Origin: an uncultured Oscillospiraceae bacterium
GTDB lineage: Bacteria; Bacillota; Clostridia; Oscillospirales; Ruminococcaceae
Reading direction: 5' to 3'
DNA: 59,020 nucleotides
Assembly (NCBI GenBank): GCA_900539195.1
Contig: UQBC01000014.1
Span: forward strand, 1 to 59,020
Part shown: in pieces, positions 27,209-36,303 of the stretch
Layout: every line of letters starts with the position of its first letter
Numbering within the stretch: position 1 is the stretch's first letter
Program-made: the position numbers and the translations under genes
Notes under the pieces: model-generated
What the model was told of the DNA's origin: nothing
The model's input: only the letters and a program-made list of their open reading frames with translations
Databases searched by the model: none

Positions 27209-27437
27209 ATTTTCCTCCTTTTGAATAAGCCGTACCGATTTGCATCGGGTTTTATCCTTTGACTTAATGATAACAGATATGGTGTACGATAAAACGGTCA
27301 AGAAAGAGATTTCGGGTAAAAATTTAAAACGCTCGAATATTCACGGCACAGCAGCATATATTATTACGGTCGGACATAATAATTTGAGCGGTTTCGGAGG
27401 TAATTTTGACTTTTTGTAAAATTTTTTCGTAAAACGC

Positions 27438-27466
27438 TTGACAAACATTAAACTTCGTGTTATAAT
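27438..27466 (+). promoter_or_regulatory. Consensus promoter of tRNA-fMet
   Basis: TTGACA, 17-bp spacer, TATAAT: an exact housekeeping consensus, 32 bases upstream of the tRNA. Confidence 0.92.
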
Positions 27467-27497
27467 ATACAAGCACTCAGGAGAGTGAACAGAATAT

Positions 27498-27572
<75 letters not shown>

Positions 27573-27578
27573 TTTGAA

Positions 27579-27609
27579 AAGCACTTAGCATCACGCTGAG
27601 TGCTTTTTT
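27579..27609 (+). terminator. Terminator of tRNA-fMet
   Basis: AAGCACTTAGC pairs with GCTGAGTGCTT around a 5-nt loop and is followed by a T run, directly after the CCA end. Confidence 0.88.
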
Positions 27610-27666
27610 GTTCTTATTTCCGTTTTTCCTAATATACTTATCCAAAAGGATAAAAGGAGAATGAGA

Positions 27667-28257
27667 ATGAAACATAATGGTCGGCTTAAAGTGAAATTTG
27701 ATTTCAGCTTCTTTGCTGTAGTAGCATTTATGATATTCGTTGATACGAGCGGCGCGGCAGTGTTGTCGCTGATTGCCTGCATATTGCATGAGGGTGGACA
27801 TTTGCTTGCTATGTCGGTGTGCGGGGCGTACCCTGAGAGAATTACATTCTACGGTGGTGGAATAGCACTGTCGAAGGCAGGAATGGATAGCCTTTCCGAC
27901 GCAAAAAGGCTTGTGATTTTGTCGGCGGGGTGCGCTGTGAATCTGCTTGCCGCATCGGTTTATCTGACTATGCCGGGCAATGATACGGTAGCAGTGTTCA
28001 GTGCGGTAAATCTGATTATATGCCTGTTCAACGCTTTACCGATCGGGTACTTTGACGGGGCAGGAATACTCGAAATACTGCTGTCAAAATTCTTGTCACT
28101 GAGAGTCGCAGAAAAAGTAAAAAGAGTTATCGGTGTAATGCTTTCAGTTGTAATGATTGCGGGCGTTATCATGTATTGCATCAGTTGCAACAAAAGCGTT
28201 TCGTTATCGCTCATTTTTGTTGTATTTTATCTGATGCTTGCGCAGTTTATCGGGTAG
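27667..28257 (+). CDS. Site-2 protease family (M50) membrane metalloprotease
   Basis: About 196 residues, with start chosen at ATG 27667 because AAAGGAG is too close to the ATG at 27661. Multiple membrane helices carry the zinc motif HEGGH (about 41-45) and a second ligand region NALPIGYFDG, the M50 layout of SpoIVFB and related intramembrane proteases. It is short and lacks extra domains, close to SpoIVFB-like proteins. A role in sporulation sigma-factor processing is possible but unproven; no spoIVFA-like partner is adjacent. Confidence 0.8.
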   Translation: MKHNGRLKVKFDFSFFAVVAFMIFVDTSGAAVLSLIACILHEGGHLLAMSVCGAYPERITFYGGGIALSKAGMDSLSDAKRLVILSAGCAVNLLAASVYLTMPGNDTVAVFSAVNLIICLFNALPIGYFDGAGILEILLSKFLSLRVAEKVKRVIGVMLSVVMIAGVIMYCISCNKSVSLSLIFVVFYLMLAQFIG

Positions 28258-28260
28258 GGC

Positions 28261-28289
28261 TTGCAATAAGCGGATTTATGTAGTAAAAT
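28261..28289 (+). promoter_or_regulatory. Probable promoter of the radical SAM pair
   Basis: TTGCAA, 17-bp spacer, TAAAAT, 44 bases before the start of the next gene. Confidence 0.55.
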
Positions 28290-28332
28290 ATACTTTATAA
28301 CTATAATTTCGGAACGGAACGGAAGTAGAAAA

Positions 28333-30183
28333 ATGCTGAAGGAAAAATTAGATAAAATTTTATTGAAGGTGCAGAAGCCGTCACGCTATATCGGCGGTGA
28401 GGTAAACGCTGTCGTGAAAGATAAAAGCAAGGTGGATATACGCTTTGCTTTCTGTTTTCCGGACACATACGATATAGGAATGTCACATCTCGGGATAAAG
28501 ATACTCTATTCTCTCAAGAACAGCGTGCCTAATTACTGGTGTGAGCGTGTGTTCATGCCACTTCCGGATATGGAAGAGCAGATGAGAAAGAACGATATTC
28601 CTCTTTACGGTCTGGAAAGCCTTGACCCTATCAAGGATTTTGAGTTTATCGGATTTACGCTCCAGTATGAGCTTTGCTATACAAATATCCTGTCGATGCT
28701 TGACCTTGCAGGTGTGCCTGTTTATTCAAAGGACAGAAAGGATCTGTTCCCGATAGTAATGGGCGGCGGTCCCTGTGTATGTAACGCAGAGCCTATTGCC
28801 GATTTCTTTGATCTGTTCGTACTCGGTGAAGGCGAAGAGGTCAACCTCAAGATGATGCAGCTTGCCGAAAAGTTCAAGAAAAACGGCGGCACGAAGCAGG
28901 AATATCTTGAACAGGCGGCACAGATTGAGGGAATCTATGTTCCGTCGCTCTACGATATAAGTTATAACGAGGACGGAACGGTAAAAGCAATAACACCGAA
29001 GAATAACGCCCCCGCAAAAGTCAGAAAGCAGATTATAGACGATTTTGACAAGGTCTATACTCCCGACAGCTTTGTTGTGCCTTATACTCAGATAGTACAC
29101 GACAGATCGGTAGTCGAAGTGTTGAGAGGCTGTATCAGAGGCTGCAGATTCTGTCAGGCAGGCTTTATATATCGTCCTTTCAGAGAAAAATCAAAGGAAA
29201 CTATAGTAAATCAGGTAAAGAGCCTTACGGAAACCACAGGCTATGATGAGGTATCGCTTTCATCGCTGTCCACAAGCGACTACAGCGATATTGAGGGACT
29301 TTTGAACGATATAACCGAATATACCGATAAGAAAGGCGTAAACCTTTCTCTCCCGTCACTGCGTATAGATAAATTCAGCGACGAGGTCGTAAAGAAGATA
29401 AAGAGCGTGAGAAGAAGCGGACTTACATTTGCTCCCGAGGCAGGCTCACAGCGTCTGCGTGACGTTATAAACAAGAATATCACCGAGGAAGCAATATTCA
29501 AAAGCTGTAAGATTGCCTTTGAGGGCGGATACAGCTCGGTCAAGCTGTATTTTATGCTCGGTCTGCCGACAGAAACGCTTGACGATATAAAGGCGATAAA
29601 GGAGCTTGCGGACAAGATAATCGATCTTTATTACAATACAGAGGGCAGAAGCAAAAAGGCGATAAGCATCTCAATCTCGCTGTCAACATTTATACCGAAG
29701 CCCTTCACACCCTTTGAATATGAGCCTCAGGCGACAGAGGAACAGATAAACGAAAGGCAGAAATATCTGCTTGATATTATAGGCTCAAAGGGCAGAAGAC
29801 GTATTGATGTCAGCTGGAGCCATTATGATACGACAATACTTGAAGCTGTGCTTGCAAGAGGCGACAGAAAGCTGTCTGCGGTTATATATGAGGCGTGGAA
29901 GAACGGCTGTAAGCTGGACGGCTGGAACGAGTATTTCAAGCCTGATGTATGGAATGCGGCATTTGAGAAATTCGGCATCGACAAGGCGTTCTACGCAAAC
30001 CGCAAGCGTGAATATGACGAGATCGCCCCGTGGGAGCATATGGATATGCTGTTTGACCGCAGTTTCCTTGTCAGAGAGAATATCAAGGCTCACGAAGAAA
30101 AAACGACCGCAAACTGCCGTGAAAAGTGTGCAGGCTGCGGCATAAACAAATGCTTAGGAAGGGCTTGCTTTAAATATGAATGA
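28333..30183 (+). CDS. B12-binding-type radical SAM protein, TIGR03960 family
   Basis: 616 residues. An N-terminal cobalamin-binding-like domain (PDTYDIGMSHLG, then VMGGGPCVCNAEPIADFFD) precedes a radical SAM domain with the cluster motif CIRGCRFC near residue 266. A Cys-rich end (CREKCAGCGINKC) may hold another metal site. The next gene encodes the protein that usually accompanies this family, and the two overlap by 8 bases. The reaction is not established to my knowledge; a role in RNA or ribosome modification is only suggested by neighbours. Confidence 0.88.
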   Translation: MLKEKLDKILLKVQKPSRYIGGEVNAVVKDKSKVDIRFAFCFPDTYDIGMSHLGIKILYSLKNSVPNYWCERVFMPLPDMEEQMRKNDIPLYGLESLDPIKDFEFIGFTLQYELCYTNILSMLDLAGVPVYSKDRKDLFPIVMGGGPCVCNAEPIADFFDLFVLGEGEEVNLKMMQLAEKFKKNGGTKQEYLEQAAQIEGIYVPSLYDISYNEDGTVKAITPKNNAPAKVRKQIIDDFDKVYTPDSFVVPYTQIVHDRSVVEVLRGCIRGCRFCQAGFIYRPFREKSKETIVNQVKSLTETTGYDEVSLSSLSTSDYSDIEGLLNDITEYTDKKGVNLSLPSLRIDKFSDEVVKKIKSVRRSGLTFAPEAGSQRLRDVINKNITEEAIFKSCKIAFEGGYSSVKLYFMLGLPTETLDDIKAIKELADKIIDLYYNTEGRSKKAISISISLSTFIPKPFTPFEYEPQATEEQINERQKYLLDIIGSKGRRRIDVSWSHYDTTILEAVLARGDRKLSAVIYEAWKNGCKLDGWNEYFKPDVWNAAFEKFGIDKAFYANRKREYDEIAPWEHMDMLFDRSFLVRENIKAHEEKTTANCREKCAGCGINKCLGRACFKYE

Positions 30184-30814
30184 GAATAATATCGCTGTAC
30201 GCTTGTTCTTTTCAAAGACGGGCAGAGCAAAGTATATATCGGCGCTTGACCTTATAACCTGTTTTCAGCGTGCGATAAGACGTACCGACATTCCGATATG
30301 GCATACGCAGGGTTTCAATCCGCATACTTATGTCAATGTAAATCTTCCGCTCTCGCTCGGCAGCGAAGGCATAAACGAGTCTATGGATATAAAACTCACA
30401 GAGCAAATAGATTTCGATGTTGTACGGGATAAGCTCAATGCGGTTTTACCGCCGGACATCAGAATAATCAGAGTGGCTCTGCCGATAAAAAAACATACGG
30501 AAATAGAAAAATCGGTCTATTCAGTCGATATTGTCTGTGATTATGACAAGTTTGAGGAATTCATGAAACTGCCAGCTGTCGAAGTGGAGAAGAAGACAAA
30601 GAAGGGCATAACAACGCTCGACATTAAGCCGTTCACGGAAATCAAAGATTATAAACGAGGACACTTCACGCTGATAATGCCGTCAGGCTGTGATTTCACG
30701 CTTAATCCGTCGCTTTTCTTTGACGCTTTTGAGAAGTTCAGCGGCGAGGAAACCGAAAGGCTTGATATAGTAAGAACGGGCATACTTTGCAAGGACGGAA
30801 CGCAGTTTGAATAA
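30176..30814 (+). CDS. Radical SAM-associated protein, TIGR03936/DUF2344 family
   Basis: 212 residues beginning NNIAVRLFFSKTGRAKYISALDL, with the HTQGFNPH.....LPLSLGSEG block characteristic of DUF2344. It overlaps the end of its radical SAM partner by 8 bases. In many Firmicutes this pair is followed by RNase G, rplU and rpmA; here it is followed by the rplS cluster instead. Probably a substrate-handling partner of the radical SAM enzyme; function not established. Confidence 0.85.
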   Translation: MNENNIAVRLFFSKTGRAKYISALDLITCFQRAIRRTDIPIWHTQGFNPHTYVNVNLPLSLGSEGINESMDIKLTEQIDFDVVRDKLNAVLPPDIRIIRVALPIKKHTEIEKSVYSVDIVCDYDKFEEFMKLPAVEVEKKTKKGITTLDIKPFTEIKDYKRGHFTLIMPSGCDFTLNPSLFFDAFEKFSGEETERLDIVRTGILCKDGTQFE

Positions 30815-30880
30815 TTCACGGTTATAGTGTGCCGATATGCGAAAACAGTAGTTATTACCGAAAAAATTCACAAAAAACTA

Positions 30881-30909
30881 TTGCAAATTTCGTATAAAGG
30901 TGCTATAAT
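30881..30909 (+). promoter_or_regulatory. Promoter of the rplS operon
   Basis: TTGCAA, 17-bp spacer, TATAAT. It starts a transcript with a leader of about 200 nt before rplS. Confidence 0.82.
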
Positions 30910-30914
30910 ATTAA

Positions 30915-31114
30915 AGCATTTGAAATCCGCTGAGGGTATAAGTATGCCTTTTGGCATATACTGTCAGCGTGTTTAATGCCGTTAGTGCGAAAAGCACAAA
31001 GACATTAAAACGGGTAGTCCGCTGTATTTAACGGCAAAAGTTGCCGTTTTCCGTAGCCAGAAAACGCACGGAGGATAAGCCGGTACAAGAATATCCGAAA
31101 ACAGGAGGAAAAAC
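30915..31114 (+). promoter_or_regulatory. Structured leader of rplS (candidate L19 autoregulatory leader)
   Basis: Two hairpins are visible: AGTATGCC / GGCATA.ACT near 30941-30963, and AACGGCAA / TTGCCGTT followed by TTCC at 31030-31051. The length and place fit the ribosomal-protein L19 leader family known from Firmicutes, but I matched the location, not the consensus. GGAGGA precedes the rplS start. Confidence 0.45.
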
Positions 31115-31456
31115 ATGGACGCATTAAAACTCATTGCACAGGACAGCCTTAAGGCAGATGCACCTCAGTTCAACGTAGGTGACACAGTTAAGGTACATGT
31201 ACGCATCGCTGAAGGCGACAAGTTCCGTATCCAGATATTCGAGGGTACAGTTATCGCCAAGAAGCACGGCGGTGTAAGCGAAACATTCACAGTAAGAAGA
31301 GTAGCTCACGGCTGCGGTATCGAAAGAGTATTCCCTCTGCACTCACCTACAGTAGAGAAGGTTGAGATCGTAAGAGAAGGTAAGGTACGCAGAGCTAAGC
31401 TCTATTATCTTCGTGACAGAGTTGGTAAGGCAGCTAAGGTTAAGTCCAAGATATAA
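31115..31456 (+). CDS. rplS: 50S ribosomal protein L19
   Basis: 113 residues, typical for L19, which sits at the 30S-50S interface. Conserved blocks FNVGDTVKVHV, FEGTVIAKKHGG, ETFTVRRVAHGCGIERVFPLHSP and RRAKLYYLRDR are present. An ideal AGGAGG site lies before the ATG. The rplS-lepB-rbgA-rnhB-yraN order is the normal Firmicutes cluster. Confidence 0.97.
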   Translation: MDALKLIAQDSLKADAPQFNVGDTVKVHVRIAEGDKFRIQIFEGTVIAKKHGGVSETFTVRRVAHGCGIERVFPLHSPTVEKVEIVREGKVRRAKLYYLRDRVGKAAKVKSKI

Positions 31457-31477
31457 GACCTTACATCATTTCCTCAT

Positions 31478-31520
31478 CGAATTTTCAAGGCAGTGGCATT
31501 TTGCCACTGCATAAATTCGA
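31478..31520. terminator. Nested hairpin between rplS and lepB
   Basis: The inner stem GCAGTGGCA / TGCCACTGC lies within an outer TCGAATTT / AAATTCGA pair. The U-tail is poor, so this may attenuate rather than stop transcription, raising rplS relative to downstream genes. Confidence 0.45.
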
Positions 31521-31544
31521 TATTTAATTCTGAAGGGACGCACT

Positions 31545-32144
31545 ATGGAAGAAAAGAACTTAACGGAAAATCAGAATAACGGCACTATTGATAAAAAGAA
31601 TTTCTTTGCCGATATGTTCGACTGGATGTGCAGTATTTTTTCAGCCATTTTGTGCTTTATTGTTATATTTGCACTGCTTGCCCGTGTGATCACGGTTGAC
31701 GGTGAGTCGATGGTTCCGACGCTTCAGGATCAGCAAAGACTTATCGTATCTGATATGTTCTATACTCCGCAGTACGGAGATATCGTCATACTCTATGCCG
31801 ATAAATTGCCGAACGAAGCAACACAGAGCTACGGAAAGCCGATAGTCAAGAGAGTTATCGGTCTGCCGGGAGATAAGATCAAAATAGATTTTGTTAACGG
31901 CATTGTATACAGAAACGGTGAAGCGCTGACAGAGGAGTACACAAATACTCCGACCAATCTTCCCGAAAACTTCCCCATAAACGGTGAAATCACGGTTGAA
32001 GAGGGCAAAGTGTTCGTATTGGGCGATAACAGAAACTACTCAAAGGACAGCAGAAGTAATCAGGTTGGACAGGTTGATATGCGCTATATAATGGGTAAGG
32101 CATATCTAAGGATCTGGCCTTTAAACGCACTGGGAACAGTTTAA
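31545..32144 (+). CDS. lepB: Signal peptidase I
   Basis: 199 residues. One N-terminal membrane helix (about 25-50), then the catalytic Ser in GESMVPTL and the general-base Lys in KRVIGLPGDK, followed by GDNRNYSKDSR. Cleaves signal peptides of exported proteins at the outer membrane face. GAAGGGA precedes the ATG. Confidence 0.95.
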   Translation: MEEKNLTENQNNGTIDKKNFFADMFDWMCSIFSAILCFIVIFALLARVITVDGESMVPTLQDQQRLIVSDMFYTPQYGDIVILYADKLPNEATQSYGKPIVKRVIGLPGDKIKIDFVNGIVYRNGEALTEEYTNTPTNLPENFPINGEITVEEGKVFVLGDNRNYSKDSRSNQVGQVDMRYIMGKAYLRIWPLNALGTV

Positions 32145-32155
32145 ACGGAGGGGTA

Positions 32156-33004
32156 ATGGCACAGGTATCCAATATACAGTGGTTTCCGGGTCATATGACC
32201 AAAACCAAGCGACAGATAGAAGCAAGCTTAAAGCTTGTTGACGCTGTTGCGGAAATAGTAGACGCAAGAATACCCGAATCCAGCAGAAACCCCGTTATAA
32301 GCGAGATAACCGGCTCAAAGCCCAGAATTATCCTGCTTAATAAATGTGATTATGCGGACGAAAAAGTAACCGCAGAATGGCAGAAATATTATACAGCACA
32401 GGGCTACAAGGCTATGATATGCGATTGCAGAAGCGGTAAAGGTGTAAAGGCTTTTACACCGAACGTCAAGAATCTGCTTTCGGATCTGCTTGCAAAACGT
32501 AAGGCAAAAGGTCTTGTCGGTCAGTCGCTGAGAGTTATGGTAGTAGGTATACCGAATGTCGGTAAATCTTCTTTCATAAACAGAATTTCTAAAGCCGGCA
32601 AAACCAAGGTCGAGGACAGACCCGGTGTTACAAGAGGCGCTCAGTGGGTATCTCTTGATAAGGAGCTTGAACTGCTCGATACTCCCGGAATACTCTGGCC
32701 GAAGTTTGATGATCAGCAGGTAGCGATAAAGCTCGGCTATACGGGCGCTATCAAGGACGATGTAATGGATGTCTGCGAGCTTGCGGACAGTTTACTCGGT
32801 TACCTGTGGGAAAACTACAAGGGAAACGTTATCGCACGTTACAAGCTGGACGAAAACACGGAAAAGCCCGACCTTGAAATGATAGCAAGAAAGCGCGGAA
32901 TGCTTATTTCGGGCGGCGAGCCTGATATAGAAAGAGCGTCGGCGGCTGTACTCGATGAATTCAGGAGTGGTAAACTTGGCAGGATCTCTCTCGAAAGACC
33001 TTAA
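32156..33004 (+). CDS. rbgA: Ribosome biogenesis GTPase RbgA (YlqF)
   Basis: 282 residues. A circularly permuted GTPase: NKCD precedes GIPNVGKSS and DTPGILWP. The N-terminal IQWFPGHMTKTKR is the family hallmark. RbgA acts late in 50S assembly. The C-terminal helical domain overlaps the start of rnhB. Confidence 0.95.
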   Translation: MAQVSNIQWFPGHMTKTKRQIEASLKLVDAVAEIVDARIPESSRNPVISEITGSKPRIILLNKCDYADEKVTAEWQKYYTAQGYKAMICDCRSGKGVKAFTPNVKNLLSDLLAKRKAKGLVGQSLRVMVVGIPNVGKSSFINRISKAGKTKVEDRPGVTRGAQWVSLDKELELLDTPGILWPKFDDQQVAIKLGYTGAIKDDVMDVCELADSLLGYLWENYKGNVIARYKLDENTEKPDLEMIARKRGMLISGGEPDIERASAAVLDEFRSGKLGRISLERP

Positions 33005-33638
33005 GACAGGCGAAGAAAAGAAAGATTTATTTCTTTACGATAATGAAATGAGAATACGGTGCGGCGTTATCTGCGGTATTGACGAAGCGGGCAGAGGACC
33101 TCTTGCGGGCGATGTCTATGCGGCGGCTGTTATACTTCCCGATGATATAATCATTGACGGGATAAATGACAGCAAAAAGCTGACCGAGAAAAAGCGTGAA
33201 GCCCTGTTTGACATTATCCGTGAGAAAGCTGTCAGCTACTGCATAGCTACAGCCTCTGTCGAAGAAATCGACAGTATGAATATACTTAATGCCGCTATGC
33301 TTGCTATGAAAAGAGCATACGAGGGTCTTGATGTACAGCCTGATACCGCACTTATCGATGGTAATAAGACACCGGGGCTTGATATCACAGAAAAAGCAAT
33401 TGTCAAGGGTGACGCAACAAGTGCGTCAATAGCGGCGGCATCAATACTCGCAAAGGTAGCCCGTGACCGTTATATGAAGGAGCTTGCTGAAAAGTATCCT
33501 CAGTATATGTTTGAGAAACATAAGGGCTACGGAACAAAACTCCATTATGAAATGCTGGACAAATACGGTGCAAGTGACATTCACCGTAAGAGCTTTCTTG
33601 TAAAGTATTATGAATCAAGAAATGGCTCAGACAAGTAA
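32976..33638 (+). CDS. rnhB: Ribonuclease HII
   Basis: 220 residues from TTG 32976, chosen because AGGAG lies exactly 8 bases upstream (32963-32967). The start therefore lies 29 bases inside rbgA in another frame. Active-site motifs GIDEAGRGPLAG and AAASILAKVARDRYM, together with the central DSKKLTEKKR, identify RNase HII, which removes ribonucleotides and RNA primers from DNA. Confidence 0.92.
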   Translation: MAGSLSKDLKTGEEKKDLFLYDNEMRIRCGVICGIDEAGRGPLAGDVYAAAVILPDDIIIDGINDSKKLTEKKREALFDIIREKAVSYCIATASVEEIDSMNILNAAMLAMKRAYEGLDVQPDTALIDGNKTPGLDITEKAIVKGDATSASIAAASILAKVARDRYMKELAEKYPQYMFEKHKGYGTKLHYEMLDKYGASDIHRKSFLVKYYESRNGSDK

Positions 33639-34023
33639 CGATAAAGCCGTGAAAGGTAAACTCGGTGAAGATTTCACCGCAGATTATCTTATCAAAAACG
33701 GCTATGATATTATAACAAGAAATTACCGCAGACCCTGCGGGGAGATAGATATCATTGCAACAAAAGGAGATATACTTGCTTTTGTTGAAGTGAAAACACG
33801 CAAGTACAGAAGTCTTGTAAGCGGGGCAGAGGCGGTAGGATATAAGAAAAAAGGCAGGATAATCGCAACTGCCGATATATTTCTTGCCGATTACGACACC
33901 GATAAGACTATCCGTTATGATATAGCGGATGTAACAGTTTCGTCAGGTACTGCTGTGCGTGTGATTGATTTCAATTATTACGAGGACGCATTCGACACTA
34001 CCGGATATGAAACGCAATTTTAA
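33610..34023 (+). CDS. YraN family (UPF0102) endonuclease-like protein
   Basis: Up to 137 residues; ATG 33622 is an alternative start. It overlaps rnhB by 29 bases. The fold is restriction-endonuclease-like: GKLGEDFTADYL, NYRRPCGEIDIIA and FVEVKTRK carry the expected Glu, Asp and Glu-x-Lys residues. It conventionally follows rnhB. Function is not well established. Confidence 0.88.
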   Translation: MNQEMAQTSNDKAVKGKLGEDFTADYLIKNGYDIITRNYRRPCGEIDIIATKGDILAFVEVKTRKYRSLVSGAEAVGYKKKGRIIATADIFLADYDTDKTIRYDIADVTVSSGTAVRVIDFNYYEDAFDTTGYETQF

Positions 34024-34041
34024 CAAAGAAGGATGTTTGCT

Positions 34042-35535
34042 ATGAACTACAAAAGCACCAGAGATGTCAAGGTAAATGTACCGAGCGCTTACGCTATCTC
34101 TCAGGGACTTTCGGCTGACGGCGGACTTTTTGTTCCCGAAAATCTCCCGAAGCTCTCTGAAGAAAAGATAATGTCGCTGTGCGATATGTCGTATGCCGAA
34201 AGAGCTTACGAGATATTCAGACTTTTCCTTACAGACTTTACCGATGATGAGATAAAGCACTGCGTAAACGGCGCTTACAACGATAAGAATTTTGCGACCG
34301 ACAACATCGCTGAGATCTCTCACCTTATCCCCGGTACATACATTCTTGAGCTGTGGCACGGTCCTACCTGTGCATTCAAGGATATGGCACTTCAGATTCT
34401 ACCTTATCTGCTCACAACTTCCGCAAAGAAGACAATTGACGGTAAGAAGATTTCTATCCTCGTTGCTACAAGCGGTGATACCGGTAAAGCGGCTCTTGAA
34501 GGCTTCAAGGACGTTGACGGCACATCAATAATGGTATTCTATCCCGAGGACGGCGTAAGCAATATGCAGAAGCGTCAGATGACAACTCAGGAAGGAAGCA
34601 ACGTAAACGTTTGCGCTGTTGTCGGCAACTTTGATGATTGCCAGAGCGGCGTTAAGCAGATATTCACAGACAAGAGCGTTATCGCTGAGCTTGAAAAGGC
34701 AAATACCGTATTCTCAAGTGCGAATTCTATAAACTGGGGCAGACTTGCTCCCCAGATAATCTACTACGTTTCATCTTATGTTCAGCTTGTAAAGGACGGC
34801 GAGCTTAAGTACGGCGAAAAGCTGAATGTAGTAGTACCTACAGGTAACTTCGGTAATATACTTGCCGCATATTATGCTAAGCAGATGGGTATTCCGATAG
34901 GCAAGCTGATATGTGCGTCAAATGCTAACAACGTGCTTACCGACTTTATTAATACAGGCATCTATGACAGAAACAGAAAGTTCTACACGACTGTTTCTCC
35001 CTCAATGGATATACTTATTTCGAGCAACCTTGAAAGACTGCTGTATCACCTCACGGGTGAAGACGACAAGCTGATAAACGAGTGGTTTACAGCTCTTAAG
35101 AACGACGGCAGATACGAAGTAAACGACAGCGTAAAGGCGGCTATCAAGGAAAACTTCTATGCCGGATGCTGCAACGATGAGCAGACAAAGGGTGCAATCA
35201 AGGAAGTATTCGGTGAATACAGCTACCTTATGGACACTCACACTGCCGTTGCTTACAAGGTATATGAGGATTACAAGAAGAAGACGGGCGACAACACAAA
35301 AACGCTTATCGCTTCTACGGCTAACCCCTACAAGTTCGGCTTTGCGGTATATGATGCTCTGGGCGGCGAAACTGAGGGCGTTGACGAGTTTGAGCTTATC
35401 GGCAAGCTTGAAAAGCTCACTAAGACAACCTGCCCCAAGGCACTTTCCGATACAAAGAACAAGCCTGTAAGATTTACAGGTTCAATAAAGCCCGAAGAAA
35501 TGGCTGATGCAGTTCTGAAATTTATAAACAAGTAA
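34042..35535 (+). CDS. thrC: Threonine synthase
   Basis: 497 residues from ATG 34042; an ATG at 34033 touches the AGAAGG site, so the later start is preferred. A PLP enzyme making threonine from O-phosphohomoserine. The Schiff-base Lys lies in HGPTCAFKDMAL and the phosphate-binding loop in VATSGDTGKAA. The length fits the long fold-type II class. It is not linked to the asd operon and shows no riboswitch upstream. Confidence 0.95.
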   Translation: MNYKSTRDVKVNVPSAYAISQGLSADGGLFVPENLPKLSEEKIMSLCDMSYAERAYEIFRLFLTDFTDDEIKHCVNGAYNDKNFATDNIAEISHLIPGTYILELWHGPTCAFKDMALQILPYLLTTSAKKTIDGKKISILVATSGDTGKAALEGFKDVDGTSIMVFYPEDGVSNMQKRQMTTQEGSNVNVCAVVGNFDDCQSGVKQIFTDKSVIAELEKANTVFSSANSINWGRLAPQIIYYVSSYVQLVKDGELKYGEKLNVVVPTGNFGNILAAYYAKQMGIPIGKLICASNANNVLTDFINTGIYDRNRKFYTTVSPSMDILISSNLERLLYHLTGEDDKLINEWFTALKNDGRYEVNDSVKAAIKENFYAGCCNDEQTKGAIKEVFGEYSYLMDTHTAVAYKVYEDYKKKTGDNTKTLIASTANPYKFGFAVYDALGGETEGVDEFELIGKLEKLTKTTCPKALSDTKNKPVRFTGSIKPEEMADAVLKFINK

Positions 35536-35550
35536 TTAAGGAGCGTTTAT

Positions 35551-36246
35551 TTGAAAGTTTTCACAATGGGAGATCTTCATCTGCCGTTTGGCAGACCAAA
35601 GCCGATGGATATTTTCGGTGGCTGGGAAAATTACACCGAGCGTATCGAAAACAACTGGAACAGTATTGTCGGTGAAGATGATTGCGTTGTGATACCCGGT
35701 GATCTCAGCTGGGCAATGTCGCTTGAGGAGGCCCTTCCGGATTTTGAGTTTGTGAGTAAAAAACTACACGGCAGGAAGATAATCTCAAAGGGCAACCACG
35801 ATTACTGGTGGACAACAATAAAGAAAATGAACACCTTTTTACAGACAAACGGCTTTGATAATATAAGAATTCTGCATAACAATGCTTTTGAAGAATGCGG
35901 AATCGCAATATGCGGAACAAGAGGCTGGATAAATGATGACGGCGAACCGCAGGATGAGCTTGTATTACTCAGGGAAGCCGGCAGAATGGAAGCAACGCTT
36001 CAGGCTGCGATGGCTACAGGTCTTGAGCCTGTTGTATTTATACATTACCCGCCGATATACGGCAATGAGCAGAATGACTACATTCTTGATGTAATGTCGA
36101 AGTATCCCGTGAAGCGGTGCTTCTACGGTCACGTTCACAGTGCTCCGTGCTTTCCGAAGGCATTTCAGGGCGAAAGGGACGGAATTACCTACAGAATGGT
36201 GTCGGCTGACTATGTTAAATTTACACCTGTACTTGTGCAGGAATAA
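35551..36246 (+). CDS. Calcineurin-like metallophosphoesterase
   Basis: 231 residues with a TTG start, supported by AAGGAG 9 bases upstream. Metal-binding motifs are MGDLHL, PGDLSW, SKGNHDYWW, FIHYPP and YGHVHSA. It belongs to a compact Firmicutes metallophosphoesterase group. The substrate is unknown. It lies 15 bases after thrC and before the tig gene. Confidence 0.85.
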   Translation: MKVFTMGDLHLPFGRPKPMDIFGGWENYTERIENNWNSIVGEDDCVVIPGDLSWAMSLEEALPDFEFVSKKLHGRKIISKGNHDYWWTTIKKMNTFLQTNGFDNIRILHNNAFEECGIAICGTRGWINDDGEPQDELVLLREAGRMEATLQAAMATGLEPVVFIHYPPIYGNEQNDYILDVMSKYPVKRCFYGHVHSAPCFPKAFQGERDGITYRMVSADYVKFTPVLVQE

Positions 36247-36303
36247 AATACAATAATATGCATCGCCGTATATAAGGCTTTGCAAAAACGGAGGATTTTT
36301 CAA

